Source: Uloborus plumipes | Lineage: Eukaryota; Arthropoda; Arachnida; Araneae; Uloboridae | DNA length: 64,000 bases | NCBI GenBank assembly: GCA_038373865.1 | Contig: JAXGGA010005874.1 | Coordinates: forward strand, 1-64,000 | Direction: 5' to 3' | Part shown: positions 32,190 to 42,992 of the stretch, in pieces | How the letters are laid out: every line of letters starts with the position of its first letter | Numbering within the stretch: the stretch's first letter is position 1 | Notes under the pieces: model-generated | The model's input: only the letters and a program-made list of their open reading frames with translations | Databases searched by the model: none | Told to the model about the DNA's origin: nothing | Position numbers and translations under genes: made by a program

Positions 32190-34680
32190 CAAGGCCGTAG
32201 CCAGCGGGGGGGAGGTCAAGGGGTCAGAACTCCCCCCCCCCCCCCCCGAAATTTTCAAACCTCAAAAGTTTTTAAAAAGTATTCAACTGAAAAAAAAAAA
32301 GGAGATTTCAAGGTTTGATGTTCGGAGGTCCCCCTCCCCCTCTCGAAGTTGTGACGTGTCTGAGGTTTTTGATAATATAAAGAAAAATTAGAATAATAAT
32401 TTAAAAAAAAATCATTTGAATCAACTTGAATATTTCTGCTCACTATTTCGCCAAAGGAGTTTTTTTCTATCTTTTCAACTTAAAACTTTTTTTTTCCGTC
32501 TCTCCAGCTGGTCAATAATCTTTAACGGGATAACAAAATTTATGGCACTTGTCGTTGAGATTCTTTTATCATGAAAAAAGAAAGAAGATCCTCTCATTTA
32601 CGCCATAAAACACGTGTGTAGTTCCCTTTTGGGCGTACTGTGAACACAATTTTAGCAAAAAGGATACGAATTTTTGAAAACTTCTATCTTTTAACATATT
32701 GATCACAGTAATAACATATACAGATGTTTAAATCAGTTATTGTTATTATCAATGGAGAGGTAATGAGTTAATGAAAATGCATTCTTTGTTTTCTGGGTGC
32801 GAAGTGCTTTGTACTATAATTCCCAAACCCTATAGCACATAGCAATTTATCGTAGCACTCCTTTATGTTCCTTCGGTCCCACGGATCCCACGTCACCAAG
32901 TTGCAGAGAAGGAGGGCAGCAAGGGGTAAACTCCATGGGTCAACACCATAGGAGAGCGATCTAGAAAAGTAGTCTAGAGAATAGCCCAGAGCAAGGATGT
33001 GAAAGAAATTCTCTGGCGATGGGAGCCAAACACTTTCTGCCCCCATTCTCTTCCTTGCATTTACCATTGATGAGAGGGGCTTGATTTACCAAGAAGTCCA
33101 TGAGACTCGGCCTAGAGCCGTAGGATCCCCACCTTGGGAGGGGGGAGCAAAATCAAAGACGAAATAGTAAATTATATCAAAGTATAGTTTTAATATGGAA
33201 ATCATGAAGTTAAAAATCAAAGTTTGTGATTTCAGCTCTACAGTACTTCGAGACACTTTTCAATGGGGCCCATCCAAATGTTCAGGGCCCGATTTAGAAA
33301 TTTAAGGTCTGCCCTACTGTCCTAAAGTTCCTAAATTGGACACTGATGGTGAAAAACTAAAATTCACGGGCCCCTCTAACTTAGCGAGCCCAGGGGCCAT
33401 GCCCAGGCTGCCCTCCCCTTTCGCAGGGCCAGGCCAAGATGAGAAATTTTTTGATAAGAACTAGAACTATTTTGAAGGGCCTATATGCCAGCCCCTCAAA
33501 CCCATTTGGTCAAACCAATATCCTATATGTTGTGGGGACCTGTCAGGGACATCATTTCAAGTTTTTCTAGGGAGGGGGGGGGCAAAGGGTGAAAACACAA
33601 TGCAATTTCATCAAAAAACAGCAAAAACCACGCCTTATTTATATGTAAATACATTGATTTCTCAAAGCCGGGGGGGGGGGGGGCAATTGACACTCCCTGC
33701 CCCTCCCCTCCTAAATGACGGGCCTGGGACCTGTATACTACGTATTGTTATGGAAAACATCTATATTCTATCAAGTACAGAGATTTATATGTGCGAAAAT
33801 TTTTCGTTGAGTTGAGACTAATCCTCCAAATGTCTGACGAAGTCTTTCGTTGAGTAAAAGGCCCGATTAACTTTTGTGCCCTGAACGAGGAAAAATTTTG
33901 ATTTTCCCTCCAATAACTGGCTTACCTGCGAACCAGGCCGAACATTATTAATTTTCCCAGGGAATGGGGGAAGGGTATACACTCAATACAAATTACCAAA
34001 AACCCCACCCCTACATGCAAATGCAGTAAATAGGGGGAAATGGGTATGATCTGGAGAAATTTGCTTCTGAACTGATTTCAAAGAAAGTAAAATTAAAACC
34101 ATAGTCAGACTCCCGTGTTCAACTCCTAATGTAATGAATAAATTTCAAAATACTTACTAAAATGAAAAATTTCCCCCCCTCGATCCAACGGGTTTATGAG
34201 GAGCTTAGACCAGCACCATGAAGCTGCTTTTTTTTTTTGTTGTTGTTTTTAAATTTGGCTATATTATTGGATTTTAACAAATGACTTCTAAAATCTTTAA
34301 TACAGTCTCAAAAGCAGGATGGATTTTACTGTAGATATCCCCTTTGCAATTCAAAGTTCCTTTCTTGTGAAATAAGATGAGAAAAAAAAACATTTTTGTG
34401 GTATTTTCAGTTTTTAATTTTCATGAATTAAATCAATCCACCCAGTAAATAACCGACCGTTAATTTTTCGCTAATAAAGTGAAGGGCCTTTTACTTTCGG
34501 AAGTGAAGGGGAGCAGCTGCTCCCTTGCCCCCACCCCTCCGTACAAGCAGCCTATGCTCCCATTGCGTCATAAGACTTGTAACCTCTTGTTTATTTATTT
34601 ATTTTTTTCAAACAAACTTTCTTCACTTCGACCCCCCCCCCCCCCACGAAAAAAATCCTGGCTACGGCCTTGTTATCTCC
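32182..34680. mobile_element. hAT-type non-autonomous element (32190-34672), TSD TTATCTCC
   Basis: A 2483-bp insert with ends CAAGGCCGTAGCCAG and CTGGCTACGGCCTTG. The exact 8-bp duplication TTATCTCC (32182-32189, 34673-34680) fits hAT. Long C or G runs follow each end. It has no transposase, and it contains a nested 183-bp MITE. Removing it joins two hAT transposase pieces in frame. Confidence 0.9.
33536..33734. mobile_element. 183-bp hAT MITE (33544-33726), TSD GGACCTGT
   Basis: Ends are CAGGGACATCATTT and the complement of CAGGCCCGTCATTT. The exact 8-bp duplication GGACCTGT flanks them. G- and C-runs lie inside. A second, inverted copy occurs at 59974-60147. Confidence 0.88.
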
Positions 34681-34744
34681 TGCATAGTCAGAGTCAAAAT
34701 GTTTGCAGCTCAAACAAGCGTCAACCTGCTTCCATTCTTCAGAA
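34681..34744 (-). pseudogene. hAT transposase piece 1 (most N-terminal seen)
   Basis: It reads YISEEWKQVDACLSCKHFDS and DYAGDN, the YIDEEWKL-type motif preceding the catalytic core in ZBED hAT transposases. LINE copy 6 begins immediately to the right. Confidence 0.75.
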
Positions 34745-35233
34745 ATATAGAGTTCTTTTTAATCAAACGTAATGATCCACATTTAAATCTTGCTAAAGTG
34801 TCTCCTTTTATCATCAACAAAGCGCTTGTACATTAAATAGGTGAATTTGAATCCGTAAAAAAATTACGCAGTGGCGATCTTCTTGAAATCAAAAATCAAA
34901 ATCAAGTTAAATCATTAGGCAATGAAACAAATAAGTTCGTATTTAATTACCATTTCTGAACATGCCACTTTAAACTTTTCTCGGGGAATCATTTCGGAGC
35001 CCGATCTTCTCTACACTCAGGAGACGGAAATCTTAGAGGAGATGAAAGACCAGTACGTAAGTGGAGTGAGCAGAATTACCATCAGACGTAATGGAGAAAT
35101 ACTGCCCACTAAACATATCATCTTGACGTTTAGTACTCTACCCTCCCTTCACGTGTCAAGGCTGGCTACCTCTCTTGTCAGTTCGACCATACATTCCAAA
35201 TCCTCTTCGTTGCTTTAAATGCCAGCGTTTCGG
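34745..35233 (+). mobile_element. LINE copy 6, 5' piece
   Basis: 5'-truncated LINE starting within ORF1 (FFLIKRNDPHLNLAKVSPF, with a stop after KALVH). It is cut at 35233 by insertion of LINE copy 3. Its continuation is at 40802-41026. Several indels are present. Confidence 0.85.
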
Positions 35234-35435
35234 CCCCCCCCCCCGTTGTCCGTTTACCTTGCCGTGGTGGGGGGGCTTGCGGTGTGGTGTGTTCGGGGCG
35301 AGCTCTTGGCGGAGTAGTGACCCCCAGTTGCTCAAACCGAAGTTCGGAGGGTAGGGATTTTTTCTCCCTCCTTCCCTCATCACACTTACCAAATTTCGGA
35401 ACAAAAACCCAAGCCAAGGTGTGTCAACCGTGCCG

Positions 35436-36854
35436 ATGGCTGCGTGGTACCGGGGCCAAGCGGTATCTCTTACGGGAGGCTTCAGGGCTAGCTGGCGAAC
35501 CCTGTCGTATGCAGCCTTACCCCTGTGTAGGGGGGCTACGCAGGGGCTCGACCCCACTTTTTCCCCCCAGTTCTCCGGTCCAATTGTGGATTCTAAAAAT
35601 AAAAACTCTTCTCCCCCACGTGGGGAGCGTCAGATGGATTACTCTTCAAACACTGCAAAGTTTTTTATCATCAAAAGAAATGTTAACTTAGACTTCTCAA
35701 AAGTATCTCCTTTCATAATAAATAAAGCTCTGTTACACCATATAGGCGAATTCGAATCCGTTAAAAAACTAAGAAATGGCGAACTACTTATTGAAATTAA
35801 AAATTCCAAACAAATCAAATCAATATTATCACTTAAACAAATTGGATCATATTTATGTTCAGTAACAGCCCACACAACGCTCAACTTTTCAAGGGGAATA
35901 ATATCGGAACCGGACCTTTTATACACTTCCGAAAATGAAATACTAGAAAATCTGGAAGACCAACTCGTAACCGGAGTGAGAAGGATCTCTATCAAACGCA
36001 ATGGTGAGATCGCGCCTACTAAACACGTCATTTTGACGTTTAGTACACCTGAGCTCCCAACGCGCGTTAAAGCTGGCTATCTCTCTTGTCCAGTAAGACC
36101 GTTTATTCCAAACCCGCTCCGGTGCTTTAAGTGCCAGCGGTTTGGACATTCTAAGATTTCGTGTCGTGGTACCGACACATGTGCCAGATGTGCCGAACCT
36201 GGCCATGATAGTGTACAGTGCACGAAAGACTTCAAATGCGTCAACTGCAAGGGAGATCATCCTTCTTATTCGAGAAAATGTTCCAAATGGTTACTAGAAA
36301 AAGAAATACAGGTTATAAAAACGACCCAAAAAATATCATATCCTGAAGCAAGGAAAATAGTCGATTCCCGTACCCCTACCGCAGGAATTTCTTATGCTGC
36401 TGCTGTAAAAAAGATACTTAAAACTTCAAGCACCCAAACAGATACTCAAATAAACACTATTAAGCCAGTTATCTCACCTAAACGAAATATTCAAGCTAAC
36501 AGTTCAAATTCTTCGCAAAATAAAACTACCAACAACAAACCACCAATAGAAAAACCTATCGTTAACGCGCCTAATACTGTAATTACTATAAACAAAAATA
36601 CGCAAAATTCTAAAAAAGCTGCTGAAAAAAAGAAAATGATACAATCACGAGCAAAAATTGGGGTTTCCTCTAAACAGAGACCACCAAAATTTTTTGGTTT
36701 TAAAAAAGAGGACTTCTTGCGCTCTAGCAAGCAAACTAAGCTCACGAAATCTTTTCTTGAGGAAATTGTTCCCTCTCATAAGGAAATTAAAGACGTAGAG
36801 TTTCAAGAACTTCCGCCATCCGACGATGAAGGGTGGTTGGACCCCTCTGCGTAA
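35436..36854 (+). CDS. LINE copy 3 ORF1: gag-like protein, intact
   Basis: 472 codons from ATG at 35436 (MAAWYRGQAV, CCGATGG context). The RRM-like centre is followed by CFKCQRFGHSKISC, CARCAEPGHDSVQC and CVNCKGDHPSYSRKC, then a Lys/Asn-rich tail and ELPPSDDEGW. The stop TAA at 36852-36854 overlaps the next ATG as TAATG. Confidence 0.92.
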   Translation: MAAWYRGQAVSLTGGFRASWRTLSYAALPLCRGATQGLDPTFSPQFSGPIVDSKNKNSSPPRGERQMDYSSNTAKFFIIKRNVNLDFSKVSPFIINKALLHHIGEFESVKKLRNGELLIEIKNSKQIKSILSLKQIGSYLCSVTAHTTLNFSRGIISEPDLLYTSENEILENLEDQLVTGVRRISIKRNGEIAPTKHVILTFSTPELPTRVKAGYLSCPVRPFIPNPLRCFKCQRFGHSKISCRGTDTCARCAEPGHDSVQCTKDFKCVNCKGDHPSYSRKCSKWLLEKEIQVIKTTQKISYPEARKIVDSRTPTAGISYAAAVKKILKTSSTQTDTQINTIKPVISPKRNIQANSSNSSQNKTTNNKPPIEKPIVNAPNTVITINKNTQNSKKAAEKKKMIQSRAKIGVSSKQRPPKFFGFKKEDFLRSSKQTKLTKSFLEEIVPSHKEIKDVEFQELPPSDDEGWLDPSA

Positions 36855-39800
36855 TGAGTTCCGTTTTCTTTTGGTCGTTTTTCCTCTTTTTTCTCATTAT
36901 GGTCCTGAGCATTCTTTCTTGGAATTGTCAGAGTTACTCGCATAATGTCACGGACGTCAAAGATCTTGTAGAAACGCACCAACCGGCCATATTCTGTCTG
37001 CAAGAAACATTCTTGTCCCCTACAGACAGACCGAGACTGAAAGGTTTTGAAATATACCGCAAGGACTGCCTGACAGGAGACCGTCGTTGTGGAGGAGTGG
37101 CGATGCTAATCTCCACTGATTACGCATCTAGCCAGCTCAGTATCAACACGTCCCTACAAGCAGTAGCTGCGCGTGTTCACCTTCACTCGCTAGTCACAGT
37201 CTGTTCGGTGTATATTCCACCTTCTTATGACTTGAGAAGCGTGGAATTGCAGACATTGATCGATCAAATTCCTCCCCCATTTGTCATCTTGGGGGATTTT
37301 AATGGCCACAATCCTCTCTGGGGGAGTCCAGACACCAACAGTAGAGGATTGATAATCGAAAATTTTATAAGCGACAACGATCTATGCGTTCTTAACAATG
37401 GTGACAATACGTATTTCCATCTTCCTACGCAGACTTACCATGCCATCGATCTTGCAGTATGCTCACCTTCTATTCTGCCACTGTGGGATTTCTATGTTGA
37501 AAGTGGACTCTACAGTAGTGGCCACTTTCCTATCAAGTTAACCTTTACTGGACGCTGCAGCAATCAACCGCAGCAGCAAGCCCGTTACCGCCTTGATCGA
37601 GCTGATTGGGCAACATATACCCAGTTGGCAGAAATCCCATCAGAAGCTGTGATAGATACTGACATCGATGAAGCGGTAAGCCGAGTAACAGACATAATCC
37701 TGCGAGCAGCGAACGCTGCTATACCGAGAACCACTAGAGTTAAGATAAAGTATCCTAAACCCTGGTGGAACGCTCTTTGTCAGGAAGCTCATAAGACCCA
37801 GAAAAAGGCTTGGAGCAAATTCCGTCGATATCCGACCACAGTTAATTTAGTGGCACTTAAAAGATCGCGTGCTGAAGCTCGGAGGATTCGGCGGAAGAGC
37901 CAGCGGGACTCGTGGCAATCGTATGTCAGCACGATCACGACGTCCACTCCATCTAAAACCGTATGGAATAAAATTAAGAAAATCGCTGGCAGTTACAATA
38001 CAACGTGTGCTCCTATTCTGGAAAAAAACGGACAAGCAATATCTGATCACAAAGAAGTGGCCAACTGTTTGGGGACTCATTTGTCAGAAGTCTCCAAGAC
38101 AAGCAATTATAAATCAAAATTTTTAATTTTAAAATCCTGTAAGGAGAGAAAAATACTTAATTTTAATTCAAATATTTTAGAGTCATATAACATTAATTTT
38201 ACTTTTAAAGAACTTGTTCTGGCTTTAGATAAAACCCATAATACTTCACCTGGACCTGACGAAATACATAATAGCATGTTGAAAAATTTGAGCAAGACCT
38301 CTCTGTTAAAAATATTGCAACTTTTTAATAGAATTTGGACTGAAAACCGTTTTCCAAAAATCTGGACTCAAGCAACAATAATACCCATACTAAAACCAAA
38401 TAAACCACGTGACCAGCCCGAAAGCTATAGGCCTATAGCGCTTACAAGTTGCCTCTGTAAATTGATGGAGCGGATGATTAACTCCCGATTAATTTTCATC
38501 CTGGAATCAAAACAACTACTATCCTCCTATCAAAGTGGATTCAGGCGCGGCAGGAGCACAATTGACAACTTACTGCTTCTGGAAACATCAATTAGAGAAG
38601 CTTTCCTTAAACGGAAACATTTCGTGAGCGTTTTCTTTGACATGGAAAAGGCATATGACCGTACCTGGAGATATGGGATCCTCAAAACCCTTCACGAGTA
38701 TGGGTTGCGAGGTAACCTACCTATCTTTATCTCCAATTTTCTTAAACATCGAACTTTTAGAGTACGAGTCAAGTCTATCCTGTCAGATACCTTTATTCAA
38801 GAAGAGGGTGTACCCCAGGGAAGTGTGTTGAGCGTAACTCTTTTCATAATAGCAATTAATAGCTTGATTGATCAGCTGCCTCCAGCTGTTAAAGGTACCA
38901 TGTTCGTTGATGATTTTCAAATCTCTTTTTCGTCAACGTGCATGAGTATCATCGAGCGCCAGCTGCAAATTGCAATAAATAGAGTGTCGCAATGGGCGGA
39001 GGAAAATGGCTTTTCCTTCTCCCCACAAAAAACTTTCTGTATACATTTCTGCCGTAAAAGAGGTCTTCATCCAGACCCAGCCCTATTCTACAATAATCAA
39101 CCAATTTTTGTAAAAGATCAAGGAAAATTCCTTGGGCTCACACTGGACAATAAACTTAAATTTTTGCCGCACATTCAGCAGTTAAAGAAAAAATGTTATT
39201 TAAAATTAAATATTCTTAAAGTTTTAGCAAACACTTCCTGGGGTGCAGATACAGAATCACTTTTAAAAATTTATCGTTCACTGATACGCTCGAAAATTGA
39301 TTATGGATGCCAAGTTTACAGCTCTGCTGCTAAAAGCTATCTCAAGATCCTGGATCCAATACATAATCTAGCTCTACGCATCTGTACAGGGGCCTTCAGA
39401 ACTTCGCCTATAGACAGTCTACATATTCTTGCACGTGAACCTTCGCTAAACAATCGACGTCTCAAACTTTCTTTAAATTTTTACTTCAAACTAAAACCTT
39501 ATACGAACCACCCTTTGCACCGAAATATCTTCCATCCATCTAATGTCTTCTTATTTCTACACCGGCCGTCTGTGACCCCAACATTTGGAATCCGGATGCG
39601 TCGGGTGCTGTCTGATTTGCAGCTATCAGATTTTAATACTATGAACACACTAGAATTACTTGAACCATGGTGTGAAGTAAATATTTTGACAATCAAAGAC
39701 CTTGATAAATTCTCCAAAGAAAATACTGCCAACACGGTATATTACCAAATCTTTCAGGATCTAAGAAAAAGTTATTCAGAATATAAAGAAATTTTCACAG

Positions 39801-40585
39801 ATGGATCAAAAGCAAGTGATCACGTAGGTTTTACTACAATAATTGACGGTCAAACAAATGCAGGAAAACTAAATTCATCTTGTTCAGTATTTACCTCAGA
39901 AATAAAAGCTATATACACATCCTTGCAATCAATAGCCCAATCTATCCACAAAAAGTGGATCATATACACTGACTCTAAGAGTTCAGTGGAGGCCATCACA
40001 CACTGCAACAATAGTAGCCATCCTATAGTCATTCAGTCCTATCATTTATATAAAAGTCTTTTGCAAAATAATTTTCAAGTTTACTTTTGTTGGATTCCTG
40101 GTCACGTTGGCATAGCGGGCAATGAGGCAGCGGATATAGCTGCCAAAGCTGCAAATATCCAGGCCAATGATACTGTCCCTTTCGATGATATTAAAAACGC
40201 CATTCATGAATGTCTTAACACACAATGGCAACAGGCCTGGAATACAGAAGTTCAAAATAAACTACATTCTATCCAGCCCTCGACGAAAGGTTTCAGGTCA
40301 TTGCAGCTTACCAGGAGACAACAAGTTATAGTATCCCGACTCCGCATTGGTCACACTAGGTTCACCCATAAACATCTCCTGTGCCGTGAACCAGCTCCAC
40401 TATGCCGAACATGTAATATCACACAGACAGTGTTACACATTCTTAGTAACTGCCCTAATTTTAATCACATTCGTCATAAATATTTTAACACTTTTAATCC
40501 ATCTTTAAAGGAGCTGCTAGGGGACGCACTCCACCCTAATTTGTTCTACTTTCTGCAAGAAATAGGCTTTATCTGTCTGATATAG
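36854..40585 (+). CDS. LINE copy 3 ORF2: endonuclease - RT - RNase H, intact
   Basis: About 1243 codons from the ATG in the TAATG overlap; the frame is open from 36833 upstream, and a later Met at 36899 is an alternative. All catalytic blocks are present: LQET, GDFNGH and SGHFP of the endonuclease; FFDMEKAYD, GVPQGSVLS and FVDDF of the RT; TDGSK, SEIKA, TDSKS and NEAAD of RNase H. A C-terminal Cys/His knuckle lies at CRTCNITQTVLH. Motif C is FVDD rather than YADD, as in the other copies. Confidence 0.93.
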   Translation: MSSVFFWSFFLFFLIMVLSILSWNCQSYSHNVTDVKDLVETHQPAIFCLQETFLSPTDRPRLKGFEIYRKDCLTGDRRCGGVAMLISTDYASSQLSINTSLQAVAARVHLHSLVTVCSVYIPPSYDLRSVELQTLIDQIPPPFVILGDFNGHNPLWGSPDTNSRGLIIENFISDNDLCVLNNGDNTYFHLPTQTYHAIDLAVCSPSILPLWDFYVESGLYSSGHFPIKLTFTGRCSNQPQQQARYRLDRADWATYTQLAEIPSEAVIDTDIDEAVSRVTDIILRAANAAIPRTTRVKIKYPKPWWNALCQEAHKTQKKAWSKFRRYPTTVNLVALKRSRAEARRIRRKSQRDSWQSYVSTITTSTPSKTVWNKIKKIAGSYNTTCAPILEKNGQAISDHKEVANCLGTHLSEVSKTSNYKSKFLILKSCKERKILNFNSNILESYNINFTFKELVLALDKTHNTSPGPDEIHNSMLKNLSKTSLLKILQLFNRIWTENRFPKIWTQATIIPILKPNKPRDQPESYRPIALTSCLCKLMERMINSRLIFILESKQLLSSYQSGFRRGRSTIDNLLLLETSIREAFLKRKHFVSVFFDMEKAYDRTWRYGILKTLHEYGLRGNLPIFISNFLKHRTFRVRVKSILSDTFIQEEGVPQGSVLSVTLFIIAINSLIDQLPPAVKGTMFVDDFQISFSSTCMSIIERQLQIAINRVSQWAEENGFSFSPQKTFCIHFCRKRGLHPDPALFYNNQPIFVKDQGKFLGLTLDNKLKFLPHIQQLKKKCYLKLNILKVLANTSWGADTESLLKIYRSLIRSKIDYGCQVYSSAAKSYLKILDPIHNLALRICTGAFRTSPIDSLHILAREPSLNNRRLKLSLNFYFKLKPYTNHPLHRNIFHPSNVFLFLHRPSVTPTFGIRMRRVLSDLQLSDFNTMNTLELLEPWCEVNILTIKDLDKFSKENTANTVYYQIFQDLRKSYSEYKEIFTDGSKASDHVGFTTIIDGQTNAGKLNSSCSVFTSEIKAIYTSLQSIAQSIHKKWIIYTDSKSSVEAITHCNNSSHPIVIQSYHLYKSLLQNNFQVYFCWIPGHVGIAGNEAADIAAKAANIQANDTVPFDDIKNAIHECLNTQWQQAWNTEVQNKLHSIQPSTKGFRSLQLTRRQQVIVSRLRIGHTRFTHKHLLCREPAPLCRTCNITQTVLHILSNCPNFNHIRHKYFNTFNPSLKELLGDALHPNLFYFLQEIGFICLI

Positions 40586-40801
40586 CCCTTTTTCTTTGTC
40601 CTTATTTTTGTCTCGTTCAATGGTGTCTCTGATTTTAGAATTTTAAACTTCGTATATATGTTTATTTTAGAAATGTTTTAAATTTTTTAGAAACTCTGAT
40701 TTTAACATAATTTTATTTTTAAGCAATATCATCGTTTGGCGCAGCATAGCCTAATAGGGCTCTTGCGCCAGTAAACTCCATACAACCAACCAACCAACCA
40801 A

Positions 40802-41026
40802 CCAGCGTTTCGGTCATTCCAAGCTATCCTGCCGTGGAACAGCTGTTGTGCCAGATGTTCTGAGCCCGGCCACGAAAGCAATGAATGTACGAAGGAATTT
40901 AAATGTGTCAACTGCAAGGGAGATCATCCCTCTTACTCTAAAAAATTCTCTAAATGGCTTCTTAAGAAATTCAAATCATAAAAACGACCCAAAATGTATG
41001 ATATCCTGAGGCACGAAAAATTGTTG
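40802..41026 (+). mobile_element. LINE copy 6, 3' piece
   Basis: It continues copy 6 ORF1 from the first knuckle (CQRFGHSKLSC, SEPGHESNECT) to GAAAAATTGTTG, where it stops against block R. The breakpoint is identical to that of copy 4. Confidence 0.85.
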
Positions 41027-42332
41027 CCACCTTTGCAAGCGTTTAAAAGTTATGCAGATTTAGACACTGATAAAAATTCAGGAACTTTATGGTAAATATT
41101 ATTGAAAACTGTTGCGCTTGCAGTACAGAGCTTTTTTACAGTTAATTATACCGAGAAAAAAATAGCGATTGCAGCGTCCATTGATACACCATGAGTTTTA
41201 CTGTGCGCTACAGATAACATATTATTTCCACTTCCTATGTGTCTCATCTGGTATGGCGGATAGCAAAGCGGTGAGTGAAAATTGGGTCTCGTGTTCAATT
41301 CCAGCTTGCATCTTGTGATTTTTAAGTCTGGTTTTTCTATTTTAATCTAAATTTTTCAGTAAAAGTAGATTTTGTGAAAGTTACGGCAACATGGATAGCA
41401 GTGACTTTTACCGTAAAATTTCAAAAAAAATTTTAACAGTTCACCAATAGGGTAGTTGTGACCTATTGAATATCCCTTTTTTAACTACTAGATATTGTTA
41501 AGAGGCTTACAAAACACAAAAATTCACCATTGCCGAATTTTAAAACACAACGGTTGATTCTTAATGATTTCTTCGCCTCAGTAGAAAGTTCAAAACCGCC
41601 AACGAGTGCCCAGTGACGTCACAGCCGCTTGAAATTTAAAAATTATTTAAAAAAAAACTACTTGTCGCAGCGCAAAAAATTTTTCGCCGTTGATGTTCAT
41701 GTATGTTGCTCTATCATATAAAAATAAAATTGAAAAATCGAAAACTTCCCTATTGTTACAAATTTTTTCTTGTGCATGAACTGAACTTATATGACTCTTA
41801 TCCGTCAGTGATAACTTAATCGCAGGAAAGAAAGTGACAAATTTAACAACATTAACCAAATTGATTACCTTAATTACTTTTGGAAATTCTCTGTCGTACA
41901 GCGCCAGCCATTTTCGGACTGTTACGCAAGAGATGCAGGTACAGTCAGGCTGCGCTTTCATGTGGCAGGCTGTGGGCCTCAGGAGACACTCTCTGCATCT
42001 TGGGCAATTTGCGTCCAGACAGTTGAAGGCGTGTCTCAGGCCCTCATAGATGAGTGATGAAGCGATTCTGATGACAGACCTGCTTTCGAACATGTAGAAT
42101 CTTAGAATGCAGATACAAGTGTGCCTATTTGCGTGTTCCAGATCTGCGTCGGTGTAAGCAGCAAAATATTCTATTGAAGAAAATGATAGTTTCATTCATA
42201 CAGTAGGCCGACAAGTGAATGAATTTCTCAATTTCAAAAATTCATGTCACCGTTCAAAATTGTAGTATTTGCCGTCATGGTATATGTAATTATTTGAAAA
42301 AAGGGGGCACATTTTAATGGTTTTGCATCAGG
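41027..42332. repeat. Repeat block R, copy 3
   Basis: It carries the 301-bp insert at 41450-41750, the tRNA-like segment at 41250-41313 and the Cys-rich ORF at 41647-42195. It has the uninterrupted Tc1 target site near 41095. It ends at GCATCAGG. Confidence 0.8.
41450..41750. mobile_element. 301-bp TIR element in R copy 3
   Basis: Same insert as 17093-17393, at the same site and with the same length, so it was duplicated together with the block. Confidence 0.65.
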
Positions 42333-42992
42333 CAGTGGCGGATCCAGAGGCTCGATTTCGGGGGGGGGGGGCGATTTTATCCGTGGGCGGTTGGTGCAAT
42401 AAAAACTGGGAGGTCAGAAAACAAGGGGAGATAACATGAAAAAATTAATAAATTAAACACGCTTTATTAAGTCGATTCTTTCTTTGAACGCATGAATCGA
42501 TCAGAACCAGCATTTTTGATTCGATCGATAATTTTGAAAATTTAGAAAAGTCCAATTCCCCTTCCCTCTTGAAAAGGAGTGGGAAGTCGCCTGTCTTGCT
42601 GAAAAAAAAGAAAAAAAAACAAGATTAGTAATGAATTGCGAGTATTATTGGTTTTATTAAATTTCTGTGAAATGATGGGGGAGATGCAGGGGTTCCCCGA
42701 ACTAAAATGGCAGGGAAGGGGAAAAATCTCCATTTTATTAATGAAATTCTAATTTTACCAAATGATAAAATATGAGAAGCACACACATGCATAACATCGA
42801 ATGAGAAAGATTATGCATCATTAAAACATTCAAAAAAAGTCTTGAAATTGCGATACTATAGATTGAATTTTTCGAGAGGTCACAGTGACCGCTCGTGACC
42901 TCCCATCGAGACGGTCTTGAGGGAGGCGCAATGGCTCAAGTTCTTTAGTAACGCGACTGAATGTCAGGTTGACATAATTTAGCCGAATCCAG
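42333..42992. mobile_element. hAT element end, copy 3
   Basis: It begins CAGTGGCGGATCCAGAGG and follows the 12295 block for about 660 bases, then diverges abruptly after CCGAATCCAGAAG at about 42992. Confidence 0.7.

Larger units (their letters stand above)
20323..34744 (-). pseudogene. ZBED-type hAT transposase split by four insertions
   Basis: Five minus-strand pieces form one hAT transposase: 34681-34744, 31578-32189, 24445-24598, 21603-21634 and 20323-20676. hAT enzymes excise their element and make 8-bp duplications. Visible parts are the catalytic-core stretch ICAITTDNGGNVVKAATDL, the CFAHSINI block, TRWWST and the C-terminal dimerisation region. The N-terminal BED finger is missing because LINE copy 6 begins at about 34745. 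Own defects are TAA codons near 32156 and 24460, a frameshift near 31870, and another near 20525. The gaps are a hAT element, LINE copy 2, a P/hAT-like element and a Transib-like element. Confidence 0.88.
35222..40813 (+). mobile_element. LINE copy 3, full length (35234-40801), both ORFs intact
   Basis: A 5.57-kb element inserted into LINE copy 6. The duplication CCAGCGTTTCGG (12 bp) is exact at 35222-35233 and 40802-40813. It has a 5' C-run and GC-rich leader, a 3' hairpin near 40737-40770 and a (CAAC)n tail. It is more divergent from copies 1 and 2 than those are from each other, so it represents a second subfamily. As the last insertion in its stack and with open ORFs it is probably young. 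Confidence 0.94.

Noticed and set aside
32768..33067. 99-codon minus-strand frame inside the hAT element
   Set aside because: No similarity to a transposase or host protein that I recognise; likely chance.
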